Source: Burkholderiales bacterium (GTDB lineage Bacteria > Pseudomonadota > Gammaproteobacteria > Burkholderiales > Burkholderiaceae_E). Taken from it: 64,000 nucleotides of DNA. The notes below the pieces were generated by a model, which was given only the letters and a program-made list of their open reading frames with translations, was not told the DNA's origin and ran no database searches. A program made the translations under genes and the position numbers. Below, in pieces: positions 49,954 through 58,334 of the stretch. The first letter of the stretch is position 1; every line of letters starts with the position of its first letter. The stretch spans positions 62,001 to 126,000 of the forward strand of contig JAPLQF010000022.1 of NCBI GenBank assembly GCA_026399875.1, written 5' to 3'.

Positions 49954-51074
49954 CGTGCGGCGCCTCCGCTCAGCAGCGCATCCGGGGCGGGGCGATGCTG
50001 CCAGAAGCGCCATGGGCGCCTTGCACCGATCACCAGCTCGCGCCACAGGCCATCGCCCGCGAGCACCAGCGTTGCGCCGCGCTGCCACGGTACCTCGGCA
50101 TGGGACATCGGAACGAAGTAAGCCTCATCGAGGGATTGCCAGGCCTGCATCCACCGCTGGGGGTCGCCAGCACACTGGGCTTCGAAGAGCCGGTCGTCGA
50201 TGGTCAGCGCCATCGAGGTTTCGATGCACGGCTTGCTCGGGTCGAGGCTGAGGCTGGCCTGATCCGCAGCACCTGCGGCCGGGACGATGGTGCCGCGCCG
50301 GGCGGCGATTCGACCCGCGGCCGACCATTGCGTCAGGGTCTCAGAGGCGGTCTGAGCTGGCGTCTGAGCGCCCGTGCCCTGCGTGTCCGGGTCGGGGCAG
50401 GGGCCTTCGATCCAGAGACTGTTGACTGGCACCAGGCCCCGGGATTCGCGTTGCTCATTGACCGGGTGCTGGTACCAGCTCATCTGTACTTCATTGACGA
50501 TTCGCCGCCATCGGCGTGCATCGTCGCCAGTGGGTTGCCAGCCATCGATGCTGCGACCCAGCGCGGCAAGCATCGAGCGCGTCTGCAGCCGAAGGCCCCG
50601 TGAGGGCTCTGTCTCCTGCAGATACCAGCGTGCAGGATGCGACGCAAGCAGCGTCAGTCCTTCGTCCTGAAAGAGTTCGGCGATCGAGGCTGCAAGCGCC
50701 CGTGCATCGTCGGCACCAAGGGCCAGCCTGGCCGGATCGGTCAGCACCAGATGGTCGCGCCCGATATGCAGATTGACCGGGTCGAGGCGCCAGCGGGCCT
50801 GCACTGCTGCGTCTGCCAGCGCCGAGCACGCCGCAATCGGGGCGCCCGGCGGCAGACCGAAAGCCTTTTGCAGCCAGTCCTCATGGCCGGGGTCCGGCAG
50901 CTGGGAGGCGGTGTCATCGCTCGATCGGCCGATGGCCGCATGTCGCGTGAGTGCGGCAAAGCCGGGGGCACGCGCTGCCTGCGCGAGTCGATCCGGCCCG
51001 AGCCAGGCTGGATCGACCAGGCTCGCCGCAAGCAGCAGCGCGGGAGGACTGTCGGCGGATCGGACAGGGTTCAA
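49950..51074 (-). CDS. conserved protein coupled to recJ, function unknown
   Basis: This 374-residue soluble protein has no signal or membrane helix. It is Trp- and Ala-rich, with R-W-Y-L-Q near the middle, E-x-Q-M-S-W-Y-Q-H-P-V-N and N-S-L-W-I-E-G. It resembles the betaproteobacterial group often labelled phosphoglycerate-mutase-like or RpfE-type regulatory protein, but I see no phosphoglycerate mutase active-site motif. Its stop overlaps the recJ ATG by 4 nt, so the two are co-translated. Confidence 0.72.
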   Translation of the reverse strand: MNPVRSADSPPALLLAASLVDPAWLGPDRLAQAARAPGFAALTRHAAIGRSSDDTASQLPDPGHEDWLQKAFGLPPGAPIAACSALADAAVQARWRLDPVNLHIGRDHLVLTDPARLALGADDARALAASIAELFQDEGLTLLASHPARWYLQETEPSRGLRLQTRSMLAALGRSIDGWQPTGDDARRWRRIVNEVQMSWYQHPVNEQRESRGLVPVNSLWIEGPCPDPDTQGTGAQTPAQTASETLTQWSAAGRIAARRGTIVPAAGAADQASLSLDPSKPCIETSMALTIDDRLFEAQCAGDPQRWMQAWQSLDEAYFVPMSHAEVPWQRGATLVLAGDGLWRELVIGARRPWRFWQHRPAPDALLSGGAAR

Positions 51075-51267
51075 GGCAAAACATCCGCAGGAAGGGGAAA
51101 AGCAAGGTCAAAAAAGAGCGCCATCTGGCAACGCGATCACAGCGCTCTCGGGCATGCATGCGCCCGATCCCGCAGGGCGATGCGGCGAATATGGCACACT
51201 TCGACGCCTTGGCCTGCGATACCCATCGCGGATTGCCTGTCCGGTTCGCCAGCCCTGAAGGCTGACC

Positions 51268-52554
51268 GTGCCAATAACCTTCTCGGCCCGAGCCAACTTG
51301 AATCTGCCTTACGAGCTCTTCGTTGGCCTTCGCTACACCCGCAGCGGCCGGCGCTCCAGCAATCGCAACGGTTTCATCTCGTTCATATCGGCGCTGTCAG
51401 TGGCCGGAATCGCGCTCGGAGTGGCCGCGCTCATCGTCGTGCTGTCGGTCATGAATGGTTTCCAGAAGGAAGTGCGCGACCGGATGCTGTCGGTGCTGTC
51501 GCATATCGAAGTGATTGCCACCGGCCAGCCGATGCTCGACTGGAAATCGGTCCTCGAGCAGAGCAAGCGCAATCCGCTGGTCGTCGATGGCGCGCCTTAT
51601 GTGTCCGGGCAGGCGATGCTGACCCGCGATGACAGTGTGCGGGGCGTCCTGGTGCGGGGCATCGATCCGGCGCTCGAGCCGCGCGTCTCCGAGCTCGCCG
51701 CCCAGGTGATTCGAGGCAAGCTCGAGGCGCTGGTACCGGGCGAATTCGGCGTGGCGATCGGCGGTGTGCTTGCCCAGCAGATTCATGTCGATCTGGGCGA
51801 TCGAATTGCGCTGATCGCACCGCAAGGCACGGTCACGCCGGCGGGCGTCGTCCCTCGGGTGCGCCAGTTCACAGTGGTCGCGATCTTCCAGTCAGGGCAT
51901 TACGAATACGACAGTTCACTCGTGCTGACCTCGCTCGAGGACGCGGGCAAGCTGTTTCGGGTCGAAGGCGTCTCGGGGTTGCGACTTCGCACCGCCGACA
52001 TGCAGCAGGCACCGATGGTGGCGGCCGAACTCGGCAGCCGCCTTGATCAGAGCCTGTTTGCCCGCGACTGGTCGCGCGAGAACCGCAACTGGTTTGCAGC
52101 GGTTCAGATCGAGAAGCGGATGATGTTCATCATCCTCACCCTGATTGTCGCGGTGGCTGCCTTCAATCTGGTCTCGATGCTAGTCATGACCGTGACCGAC
52201 AAGCGCAGCGACATCGCAATCTTGCGAACCCTAGGGGCATCCCCCCGATCGATCATGGCGATCTTCATGGTGCAGGGTGCACTGGTCGGGCTGCTCGGCA
52301 CGCTGTTTGGCGTGTCGCTCGGCGTGGTGCTCGCGCAAAACATCGGGCCGGTCGTGGCAGCGATCGAGAAATTTTTCGGATTCCAGGTACTGCCCTCCGG
52401 CGTCTATTTCATCAGTTATCTGCCAAGCGATCTGCACTGGTCGGATGTGATCTCGATCGGCCTGACCTCCTGCGTGCTGGCCTTTGCAGCCACCATCTAT
52501 CCGAGTCTGAGCGCTTCGCGCGTCAAGCCGGCCGAGGCGCTGCGGTATGAGTGA
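51268..52554 (+). CDS. lolC: lipoprotein-releasing ABC transporter permease (LolC/LolE)
   Basis: This 428-residue membrane protein has one N-terminal helix, a large periplasmic MacB-like domain and three C-terminal helices. Motifs include [11 protein letters not shown] and a final [13 protein letters not shown]. It extracts outer-membrane lipoproteins with LolD. The GTG at 51268 has a GAAGG site. A TTG at 51298, directly before N-L-P-Y-E-L, is an alternative start. It overlaps lolD by 8 nt. Confidence 0.92.
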   Translation: MPITFSARANLNLPYELFVGLRYTRSGRRSSNRNGFISFISALSVAGIALGVAALIVVLSVMNGFQKEVRDRMLSVLSHIEVIATGQPMLDWKSVLEQSKRNPLVVDGAPYVSGQAMLTRDDSVRGVLVRGIDPALEPRVSELAAQVIRGKLEALVPGEFGVAIGGVLAQQIHVDLGDRIALIAPQGTVTPAGVVPRVRQFTVVAIFQSGHYEYDSSLVLTSLEDAGKLFRVEGVSGLRLRTADMQQAPMVAAELGSRLDQSLFARDWSRENRNWFAAVQIEKRMMFIILTLIVAVAAFNLVSMLVMTVTDKRSDIAILRTLGASPRSIMAIFMVQGALVGLLGTLFGVSLGVVLAQNIGPVVAAIEKFFGFQVLPSGVYFISYLPSDLHWSDVISIGLTSCVLAFAATIYPSLSASRVKPAEALRYE

Positions 52555-53296
52555 ACGCTTGGTGACTGATGCTGGCGCTGATGGTGCCAATGCTGCCAAT
52601 GGTGCTGATCGTGCTGATGCCGGTCCGGTGCTTGCCTGCCGCAATCTGACCCGCCACTACAACCAGGGCGCTGACCGGCTCACCGTGTTGTCGGGCGTCG
52701 ATCTGCAGATCGAGCCTGGCGAGCGGGTGGCGATCGTGGGCGCCTCGGGATCGGGCAAGAGCACGCTGCTGCATCTCCTGGGTGGTCTCGACAATGCCAG
52801 CAGCGGCGAAGTCTGGCTGGCCGGACAGCGCCTTGACCAGATGTCGGAGTCGCAACGCGGCGAGGCCCGTAATCGGCTGCTCGGATTCGTCTACCAGTTT
52901 CACCATTTGCTGCCGGAGTTCAGCGCGCTCGACAATGTGATGATGCCTTTGCGGATCCGTCGTATGCCGATCGCCCAGGCGAAAGCGAAGGCTGCCGAGG
53001 TGTTGCGGCAAGTCGGGTTGGGCGCGCGCCTGACACATCAGCCGGGCGAACTCTCGGGCGGCGAACGTCAGCGGGTGGCGCTGGCCCGCGCGCTGGTCAC
53101 CGAGCCGGTTTGCGTGCTGGCCGATGAACCCACCGGCAATCTCGATCGCGGCACGGCCCGTCAGATGTTCGAACTCATGGAGCAGCTCAGTCGCGAACGC
53201 GCCACCGCTTTCGTGATCGTCACCCACGACCTCGAGCTGGCGCAGCGTGCCGATCGCATCCTCGCCCTGCGCGAAGGGCGACTCACGTCGGCCTGA
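52547..53296 (+). CDS. lolD: lipoprotein-releasing ATPase LolD
   Basis: This 249-residue ATPase has Walker [10 protein letters not shown], a LolD-type [13 protein letters not shown]-loop, the signature [13 protein letters not shown] and Walker [12 protein letters not shown]. The first 25 residues are a low-complexity Ala/Gly/Asp stretch not seen in E. coli LolD. It overlaps the permease gene. Confidence 0.94.
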   Translation: MSERLVTDAGADGANAANGADRADAGPVLACRNLTRHYNQGADRLTVLSGVDLQIEPGERVAIVGASGSGKSTLLHLLGGLDNASSGEVWLAGQRLDQMSESQRGEARNRLLGFVYQFHHLLPEFSALDNVMMPLRIRRMPIAQAKAKAAEVLRQVGLGARLTHQPGELSGGERQRVALARALVTEPVCVLADEPTGNLDRGTARQMFELMEQLSRERATAFVIVTHDLELAQRADRILALREGRLTSA

Positions 53297-53319
53297 CCGG
53301 CCGATCGGATGCGCAGCCG

Positions 53320-54156
53320 ATGCTCATCGATACCCACTGCCACCTCGATGCCGCCGAATTCGAGTCTGACCGGGATGACGTGGTCGATGCGGCCCTGGCG
53401 TCGGGTGTGGCCTGCATCGTGGTGCCGGCGGTTGGCGCCTTCAATTTTGCGACGGTCGCCGCGCTTGCTGTGCGCCATCGCTGCGTGCGCTATGCGCTCG
53501 GCATCCATCCGCTACATGTCGAGCAGGCAGACGATGCCGAACTGATCGCCTTGCGTGAGGCGGTTGGGCGGTCGATCGACGATCCGCGTCTGGTCGGGAT
53601 CGGCGAAATCGGACTCGATCATTTCGTGCCTGGCCTTGACCGGACAAAACAGGAGCGCTTCTTCGTCGAGCAGCTTCGCATCGCCCGTGACTTTGACTTG
53701 CCGGTGATCATGCATGTGCGTCGTGCTCAGGACAGTGTGCTCAAGCATCTTCGCCGGCTGCGCCCGCGAAGCGGTATCGCTCATGCCTTCAATGGCAGCA
53801 TCCAGCAGGCCTCGACCTTCATCGATCTCGGTATCGTGCTCGGATTCGGTGGCGCGATGACGTTTACCCGTGCGCTGCAGATTCGGCGTCTTGCTGCGGC
53901 CTTTCCGTCGAATGCCTATGTGCTCGAGACCGATGCGCCGGATATCGCGCCGTCCTGGATCGATCATCAGCGCAATGCGCCGCAGCAGATGCCCGCGATT
54001 GCACAGGTCTTCGCCGGTCTGCGCCGCGAGTCGATCGAAGCGGTGCGTGCCGCCACCGGTGCCAATGCGATCAGGGTCCTGCCGCGACTGGCGTCGACAC
54101 CGCCTGCAGCAGGCAGCCAGACGGCGACCGACACCCCGATTCCACCGGCGCGGTAG
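53320..54156 (+). CDS. TatD family metal-dependent DNase/hydrolase
   Basis: This 278-residue TIM-barrel hydrolase has the metal motif D-T-H-C-H-L-D at the N-terminus, G-E-I-G-L-D-H and V-I-M-H-V-R-R. The C-terminal E-T-D-A-P-D-I completes the site. It is probably a 3'-5' DNase or a related phosphoesterase. It lies 23 nt after lolD and may share its transcript. Confidence 0.93.
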   Translation: MLIDTHCHLDAAEFESDRDDVVDAALASGVACIVVPAVGAFNFATVAALAVRHRCVRYALGIHPLHVEQADDAELIALREAVGRSIDDPRLVGIGEIGLDHFVPGLDRTKQERFFVEQLRIARDFDLPVIMHVRRAQDSVLKHLRRLRPRSGIAHAFNGSIQQASTFIDLGIVLGFGGAMTFTRALQIRRLAAAFPSNAYVLETDAPDIAPSWIDHQRNAPQQMPAIAQVFAGLRRESIEAVRAATGANAIRVLPRLASTPPAAGSQTATDTPIPPAR

Positions 54157-54201
54157 GGCTTCAGGGTCAGCACTCGGGCCGACGGTCTCGGTGTTCATGC
54201 C

Positions 54202-54271
54202 TTAGGGCTCAGGGCTCAGGGCTCAGGGCTTAGGGCTTAGGACTTCGGACTTCGGACTTAGGGCTTCGGTC
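54202..54271. repeat. heptamer tandem array, ten phased units
   Basis: Ten contiguous 7-nt units fit the pattern TT/C-A/C-GG-G/A/T-C (TTAGGGC, TCAGGGC x3, TTAGGGC, TTAGGAC, TTCGGAC x2, TTAGGGC, TTCGGTC). The array lies between tatD and comEC and is non-coding. It looks like degenerate telomere-type DNA but is internal. Confidence 0.9.
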
Positions 54272-54311
54272 GGATTGTGCCGCCGGTTGAGCACCGATAA
54301 GGTCGGTGCCA

Positions 54312-56759
54312 ATGAGTGATCGCTCTGTCTTCTCGATCTGGCTTGCGCCTGCGGTGGTCCTTTCTGTGGTCGGGCTGCAGTTGTCGGCGCGCCTGCCCGC
54401 CGATTCATGGCTGATTGCGGCGGCGATGCTGGCATTGCTGTCCGGTCTGGCGGCATGTTGGGCTGCGCGCACCGTGCCGCGCGCGTCGGGCTTGCTGGCA
54501 CTGATTGCGGTTGCCGGGTTTGCCTGGTCATCGGCCGGGTATCGGGCCGCCGATCGACTCGGCGAGCGGCTGCCTGCGGCACTCGAGGGTGTCGATCTGA
54601 CCGTGCGCGGCGTCATTGATGAGCTGCCAGCTCGTCTGGCCCATGGTCAGCGATTCGGCTTTCAGGTCGAAGCTTGCGAGCCGATCGCGTCGTGTCAGAT
54701 ACCGCCCCGCATCCAGATCGCCTGGCAGGCCGCCTGGCGGGGTGCTCAGCGCGACGCGTCGGCCGATGCCGTCCCGATGCTGGTGCCCGGGCAGCGCTGG
54801 CGGTTCGTGGTTCGCCTCAAGCGCCCTCATGCGAGCAACAATCCCGATGCCTTCGACCGCGAACTTCGCTGGCTCGAAGAAGGCGTGGGGGCGATCGGCT
54901 CGGTACGCAGTGGTGAGCTGATCGACGAGCATGTGCCCGGCCTGATGGCGTCGATCGAGCGGGCGCGCCTGGCTATCCGATCGGCGATCCTGCTGTCCTG
55001 CGGGCGCGAGCATGCCCGCGAGGGCGGGGTGCTTGCGGCGCTGGCCATCGGTGATCAGGCAGCGATCGATCCCGATCTCTGGACGATGTTCAATCAGACA
55101 GGCGTCGGCCATCTGATGTCGATATCGGGACTGCACATCACCATGCTCGCCGGCATGGGTGGCAGCCTGGCTTCATGGATCTGGCGGCGTCGCTGGGCGG
55201 CAAGGCGCGGTTTGGGCTGCCGGGTACCGGTTCAGGTCATCAGGCTCATCGCGTCGGTAGGCGTCGCATTTGCCTATGCCCTGCTCGCCGGATGGGGCAT
55301 TCCGGCTCAGCGTACCTGCTTCATGCTCGCGATGGCGGCATTGCTGCTGGGCAGCGGGCGGTGTGCCTCGATCGGTGCGGCGGTGGGTGCGTCTGCCGCC
55401 GTGATCGCCTTGCTCGACCCCTGGGCGCCGCTGTCGGCCGGCTTCTGGCTGTCCTTTGGCGCAGTGCTGGCGATCGTCTGGGTCTGCGCCGGGACACGCT
55501 TCGGTCTGAGCCGGATCGCCACCTTCGTCGACAGCGCTGTACGCACGCAATGGGCGGCAACCATCGCGCTGCTGCCGCTGGGGGCCTGGTTCTTCGGTTC
55601 GGTCTCGCTCATCGGTCCGATCGCCAATGCCTATTCGATTCCGCTTGTCAGCATCGTTGTGACCCCGCTCGCGCTGGCCGGCGGCGCGCTCGCACTGCTG
55701 TCGACCGAGTTGGCCTCCTGGCTGCTCGTGCCGACAGCGATGCTCACGCGCTGGCTGCTCTCCAGCCTGCAATGGCTGTCGCAGTTGCCTGGCGCATTCA
55801 TGCCCATCCCCAAGCCTGGCCTGCTCGCGCTGATCGTCTCGAGTGCCGGCTGCGCAATGCTGCTGGCGCCAGTCGGCGTACCACGGCGTGCGCTGGGCGC
55901 GCTCGCGCTGTTGCCGCTGCTGTTTGCCCCGATCGCCCGTCCCGGCCCGGGCGAGCTCTGGATTACAGCGCTCGACGTCGGCCAGGGAATGTCGGTAGTC
56001 GTGCAGGTCGGCGAGCGGTCTCTGGTCTACGACACCGGACCGAGCCTGGGTCCGCATGCAGATGGTGGCAACCGGGTGATCATGCCCTGGCTGCGCGCGC
56101 AGGGCATCGGACGCCCCGATGCGCTGGTGATCTCTCACCTCGACGACGATCACTCCGGCGGGGCGTCGTCAATCATCACGACGATGCCCCCCGATTGGGT
56201 CGCGTCGTCCTTGCCTGCCGATCACCGGATCCTGGCTGGCGCCCGCAAGTCTTTGCGCTGTCGGCGTGGCGAGCGATGGCGATGGCATGACACCGAGTTC
56301 GAATGGCTGCATCCGGCCGACCCGCCCGAGCCCGCACGCGGCTCTCCGACCAATGCGGCGAGCTGTGTTCTGAGGGTTCGCAGTCCGTCGGGTACGGTGC
56401 TGCTGGCCGGCGACATCGAAGCTCCCCAGGAGCGCAAACTCCTTGAGCTCTACACGTCCGACGATCTCGCGGCCGATGTGCTTCTCGTGCCGCACCATGG
56501 CAGCGCCACCTCCTCGACCGAGGCCTTCATCGATGCGGTGTCACCGCGTTGGGCAATCTTTCAGGTCGCTTACCGAAGTCGCTTCAGGCATCCGAATGCA
56601 AAGGTTCTCGAGCGCTACCGTGAGCGAGGAATCGGCATCCTGCGCAGTGACGCCGACGGCGCGGTGCAGATCCGGTTTTCGGCAGGCCAGGCACCACAGA
56701 TCACGCGCAGCAGGCATGACCCCGAGCGTTACTGGCGGGTGCCGCCGGCGCCCTCGTGA
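54312..56759 (+). CDS. comEC: ComEC/Rec2 DNA-uptake channel protein
   Basis: This 815-residue inner-membrane protein for natural transformation has an N-terminal soluble/OB-like region and a competence domain with about ten helices (M-S-I-S-G-L-H-I-T-M-L near residue 275). A C-terminal metallo-beta-lactamase-like domain has D-V-G-Q-G-M-S, the H-L-D-D-D-H-S-G-G metal motif and H-H-G-S. It carries single-stranded DNA across the inner membrane. A GTG six nt upstream of the ATG at 54312 is an alternative start. The heptamer repeat lies just before it. Confidence 0.93.
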   Translation: MSDRSVFSIWLAPAVVLSVVGLQLSARLPADSWLIAAAMLALLSGLAACWAARTVPRASGLLALIAVAGFAWSSAGYRAADRLGERLPAALEGVDLTVRGVIDELPARLAHGQRFGFQVEACEPIASCQIPPRIQIAWQAAWRGAQRDASADAVPMLVPGQRWRFVVRLKRPHASNNPDAFDRELRWLEEGVGAIGSVRSGELIDEHVPGLMASIERARLAIRSAILLSCGREHAREGGVLAALAIGDQAAIDPDLWTMFNQTGVGHLMSISGLHITMLAGMGGSLASWIWRRRWAARRGLGCRVPVQVIRLIASVGVAFAYALLAGWGIPAQRTCFMLAMAALLLGSGRCASIGAAVGASAAVIALLDPWAPLSAGFWLSFGAVLAIVWVCAGTRFGLSRIATFVDSAVRTQWAATIALLPLGAWFFGSVSLIGPIANAYSIPLVSIVVTPLALAGGALALLSTELASWLLVPTAMLTRWLLSSLQWLSQLPGAFMPIPKPGLLALIVSSAGCAMLLAPVGVPRRALGALALLPLLFAPIARPGPGELWITALDVGQGMSVVVQVGERSLVYDTGPSLGPHADGGNRVIMPWLRAQGIGRPDALVISHLDDDHSGGASSIITTMPPDWVASSLPADHRILAGARKSLRCRRGERWRWHDTEFEWLHPADPPEPARGSPTNAASCVLRVRSPSGTVLLAGDIEAPQERKLLELYTSDDLAADVLLVPHHGSATSSTEAFIDAVSPRWAIFQVAYRSRFRHPNAKVLERYRERGIGILRSDADGAVQIRFSAGQAPQITRSRHDPERYWRVPPAPS

Positions 56760-56804
56760 GGTCGGGCTGCTAACATCAACGGTTTCCATACGAGGCGATT
56801 CATC

Positions 56805-57152
56805 ATGACGATTCAGCGATTTCACGTCGGCCCCCGCATGTCGGAAGCGGTCGTCCACAACCACACGATTTACCTTGCAGGTCAGGTCGCCGAGGACGCT
56901 AGCCAGGATCCGGCCGGTCAGACCCGTCAGATCCTGGCTGCCATCGATCGATTGCTGGCCGAGTGCGGCAGCGACAAGACGCGGATCCTGTCCGCCCAGA
57001 TCTTTCTGGCCGATATTGCCGATTTTCCGGCAATGAATTCGGTCTGGGATGCCTGGGTGCCGGCCGGCCATACGCCCGCTCGAGCCACGATCGAATCGAA
57101 GCTGGCTGCGCCGAAGTATCGGGTCGAAATCAAGGTGATTGCAGCGGTTTGA
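56805..57152 (+). CDS. RidA family protein (2-iminoacid deaminase type)
   Basis: This 115-residue protein has V-H-N-H-T-I-Y-L-A-G-Q-V, Q-T-R-Q-I-L-A-A-I-D and the C-terminal P-A-R-A-T-I-E-S-K-L-A, matching YjgF/RidA, including the active-site Arg in R-A-T. It likely hydrolyses reactive enamines/imines. It is transcribed after comEC. Confidence 0.9.
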   Translation: MTIQRFHVGPRMSEAVVHNHTIYLAGQVAEDASQDPAGQTRQILAAIDRLLAECGSDKTRILSAQIFLADIADFPAMNSVWDAWVPAGHTPARATIESKLAAPKYRVEIKVIAAV

Positions 57153-57183
57153 TCCGGCTTGCCGGCGGAGGCGCCGGCATCGT

Positions 57184-58236
57184 TCATCGCCAGCCGACCC
57201 GATCGATGATCTTGGCAGCGGTGATCTGCGCGCGACCGATCTGCGCGATCGGAAGATCGTCAGTTTTGAACTTTCCGAGCGAGGCCAGCGTCGGATTGTC
57301 GGCAACGGCGCTGGCCACGACCGGCCATTCGTTATTCCCGTTGGCGAGATAGGACTGTGCCTGGTCGCTCACCAGGTACTCCATGAACTTGATGGCGGCC
57401 TCGCGATTGGGCGCATTTTTCGTCACGCCACCGCCCGAAACATTCACATGAGCGCCCCATGAGGACTGGTTCGGCCAGATCCAGCCTATCTTCGCAACCG
57501 CAGCCTTGTCCTCGGGTGTCTCGGAACGCATCATGCGCACAAGGTAGTAGGTGTTGGTGAGTGCCACGGCGCATTCGCCGCTGGCAACCGCCTTGATCTG
57601 ATCGCTGTCGCCGCCGCGAGGCGGTCTCGCGAAATTGGCGACGACACCACGAGCCCACTGCTCGGTCGCGGATTCTCCGAGATGCTCCGACATCGCGCCG
57701 ATCAGCGACAACATATAGGGGTGGGCTCCCGAACGGGTGCAGACCTTGCCCTTCAGCGCCGCGCCAGCCAGGTCCTGGTAGGTGCGGATGTTGCCTGGAT
57801 TGACCGACGCGCGGTTGTAGATGATCAGCCGCGCTCGCGTCGAGATCGCGTACCACTCTGCGCCCTGGCCATCATCCTTGCCTCGCAGTGAGGGCGGAAT
57901 ACGGCTGTCGAGCACTCTGGAACGGATCGGCTGGAACAGTCCATCGATCTGGGCGCGCCACAGTCGGGCGGCATCCACAAGCAGGAGCACATCCGCCGGC
58001 GAATTGCGACCCTCACTGCGCAATCGCTCGAGCAGCGCCTCATCACCTGCTTCAATCCGGTTGATGCGGATGCCGGTCTGTTTTGTGAAATTTGAGTAGA
58101 GGGCTTCGTCGGTCTGGTAGTGCCGAGCGGAATAGAGGTTGAGGACCGGGTCGGCAGCATGGCTGTAAAGCGGAAGGAAGGCGGCAGTCAGCGTCGCGGC
58201 GGCGATGCCGATCGCTGCGAGGAATCGGTTTGACAT
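57184..58236 (-). CDS. Fe(3+) ABC transporter substrate-binding protein (FutA/FbpA type)
   Basis: This 350-residue periplasmic protein has a Sec signal (I-G-I-A-A-A-T-L-T-A-A to S-H-A-A) and N-L-Y-S-A-R-H-Y-Q-T-D. Near residue 230 is N-T-Y-Y-L-V, the adjacent Tyr pair that binds ferric iron, followed by G-A-H-V-N-V-S-G-G-G-V-T-K. It should bring iron to an FbpBC-type permease, but no such genes are nearby. A Fur-like site lies upstream. Confidence 0.92.
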   Translation of the reverse strand: MSNRFLAAIGIAAATLTAAFLPLYSHAADPVLNLYSARHYQTDEALYSNFTKQTGIRINRIEAGDEALLERLRSEGRNSPADVLLLVDAARLWRAQIDGLFQPIRSRVLDSRIPPSLRGKDDGQGAEWYAISTRARLIIYNRASVNPGNIRTYQDLAGAALKGKVCTRSGAHPYMLSLIGAMSEHLGESATEQWARGVVANFARPPRGGDSDQIKAVASGECAVALTNTYYLVRMMRSETPEDKAAVAKIGWIWPNQSSWGAHVNVSGGGVTKNAPNREAAIKFMEYLVSDQAQSYLANGNNEWPVVASAVADNPTLASLGKFKTDDLPIAQIGRAQITAAKIIDRVGWR

Positions 58237-58292
58237 CAGGGCGGATCCAGTCTGCAGATGGATCGCTCACTCTAAAAGAGATTGCAATCGAA

Positions 58293-58319
58293 TGCAAATA
58301 AGACCGATTCGCATTTGCA
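58293..58319. promoter_or_regulatory. Fur-like box upstream of iron-binding protein
   Basis: TGCAAATAAGA, then CCG, then ATTCGCATTTGCA forms an imperfect palindrome with 7-bp arms (TGCAAAT/ATTTGCA). It closely resembles the TGCAAATGAGAATNATTCGCATT-style Fur boxes of beta- and gammaproteobacteria. It lies 57-83 nt upstream of the FutA/FbpA-type gene start and also faces the NlpC/P60 gene end. Confidence 0.65.
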
Positions 58320-58334
58320 AGCGGCGTACGCTGC

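Noticed and set aside
54202..54271. Telomere or chromosome-end sequence
   Set aside because: The array is internal, flanked by intact genes of one operon-dense region, and bacterial chromosomes with such ends are not indicated here.
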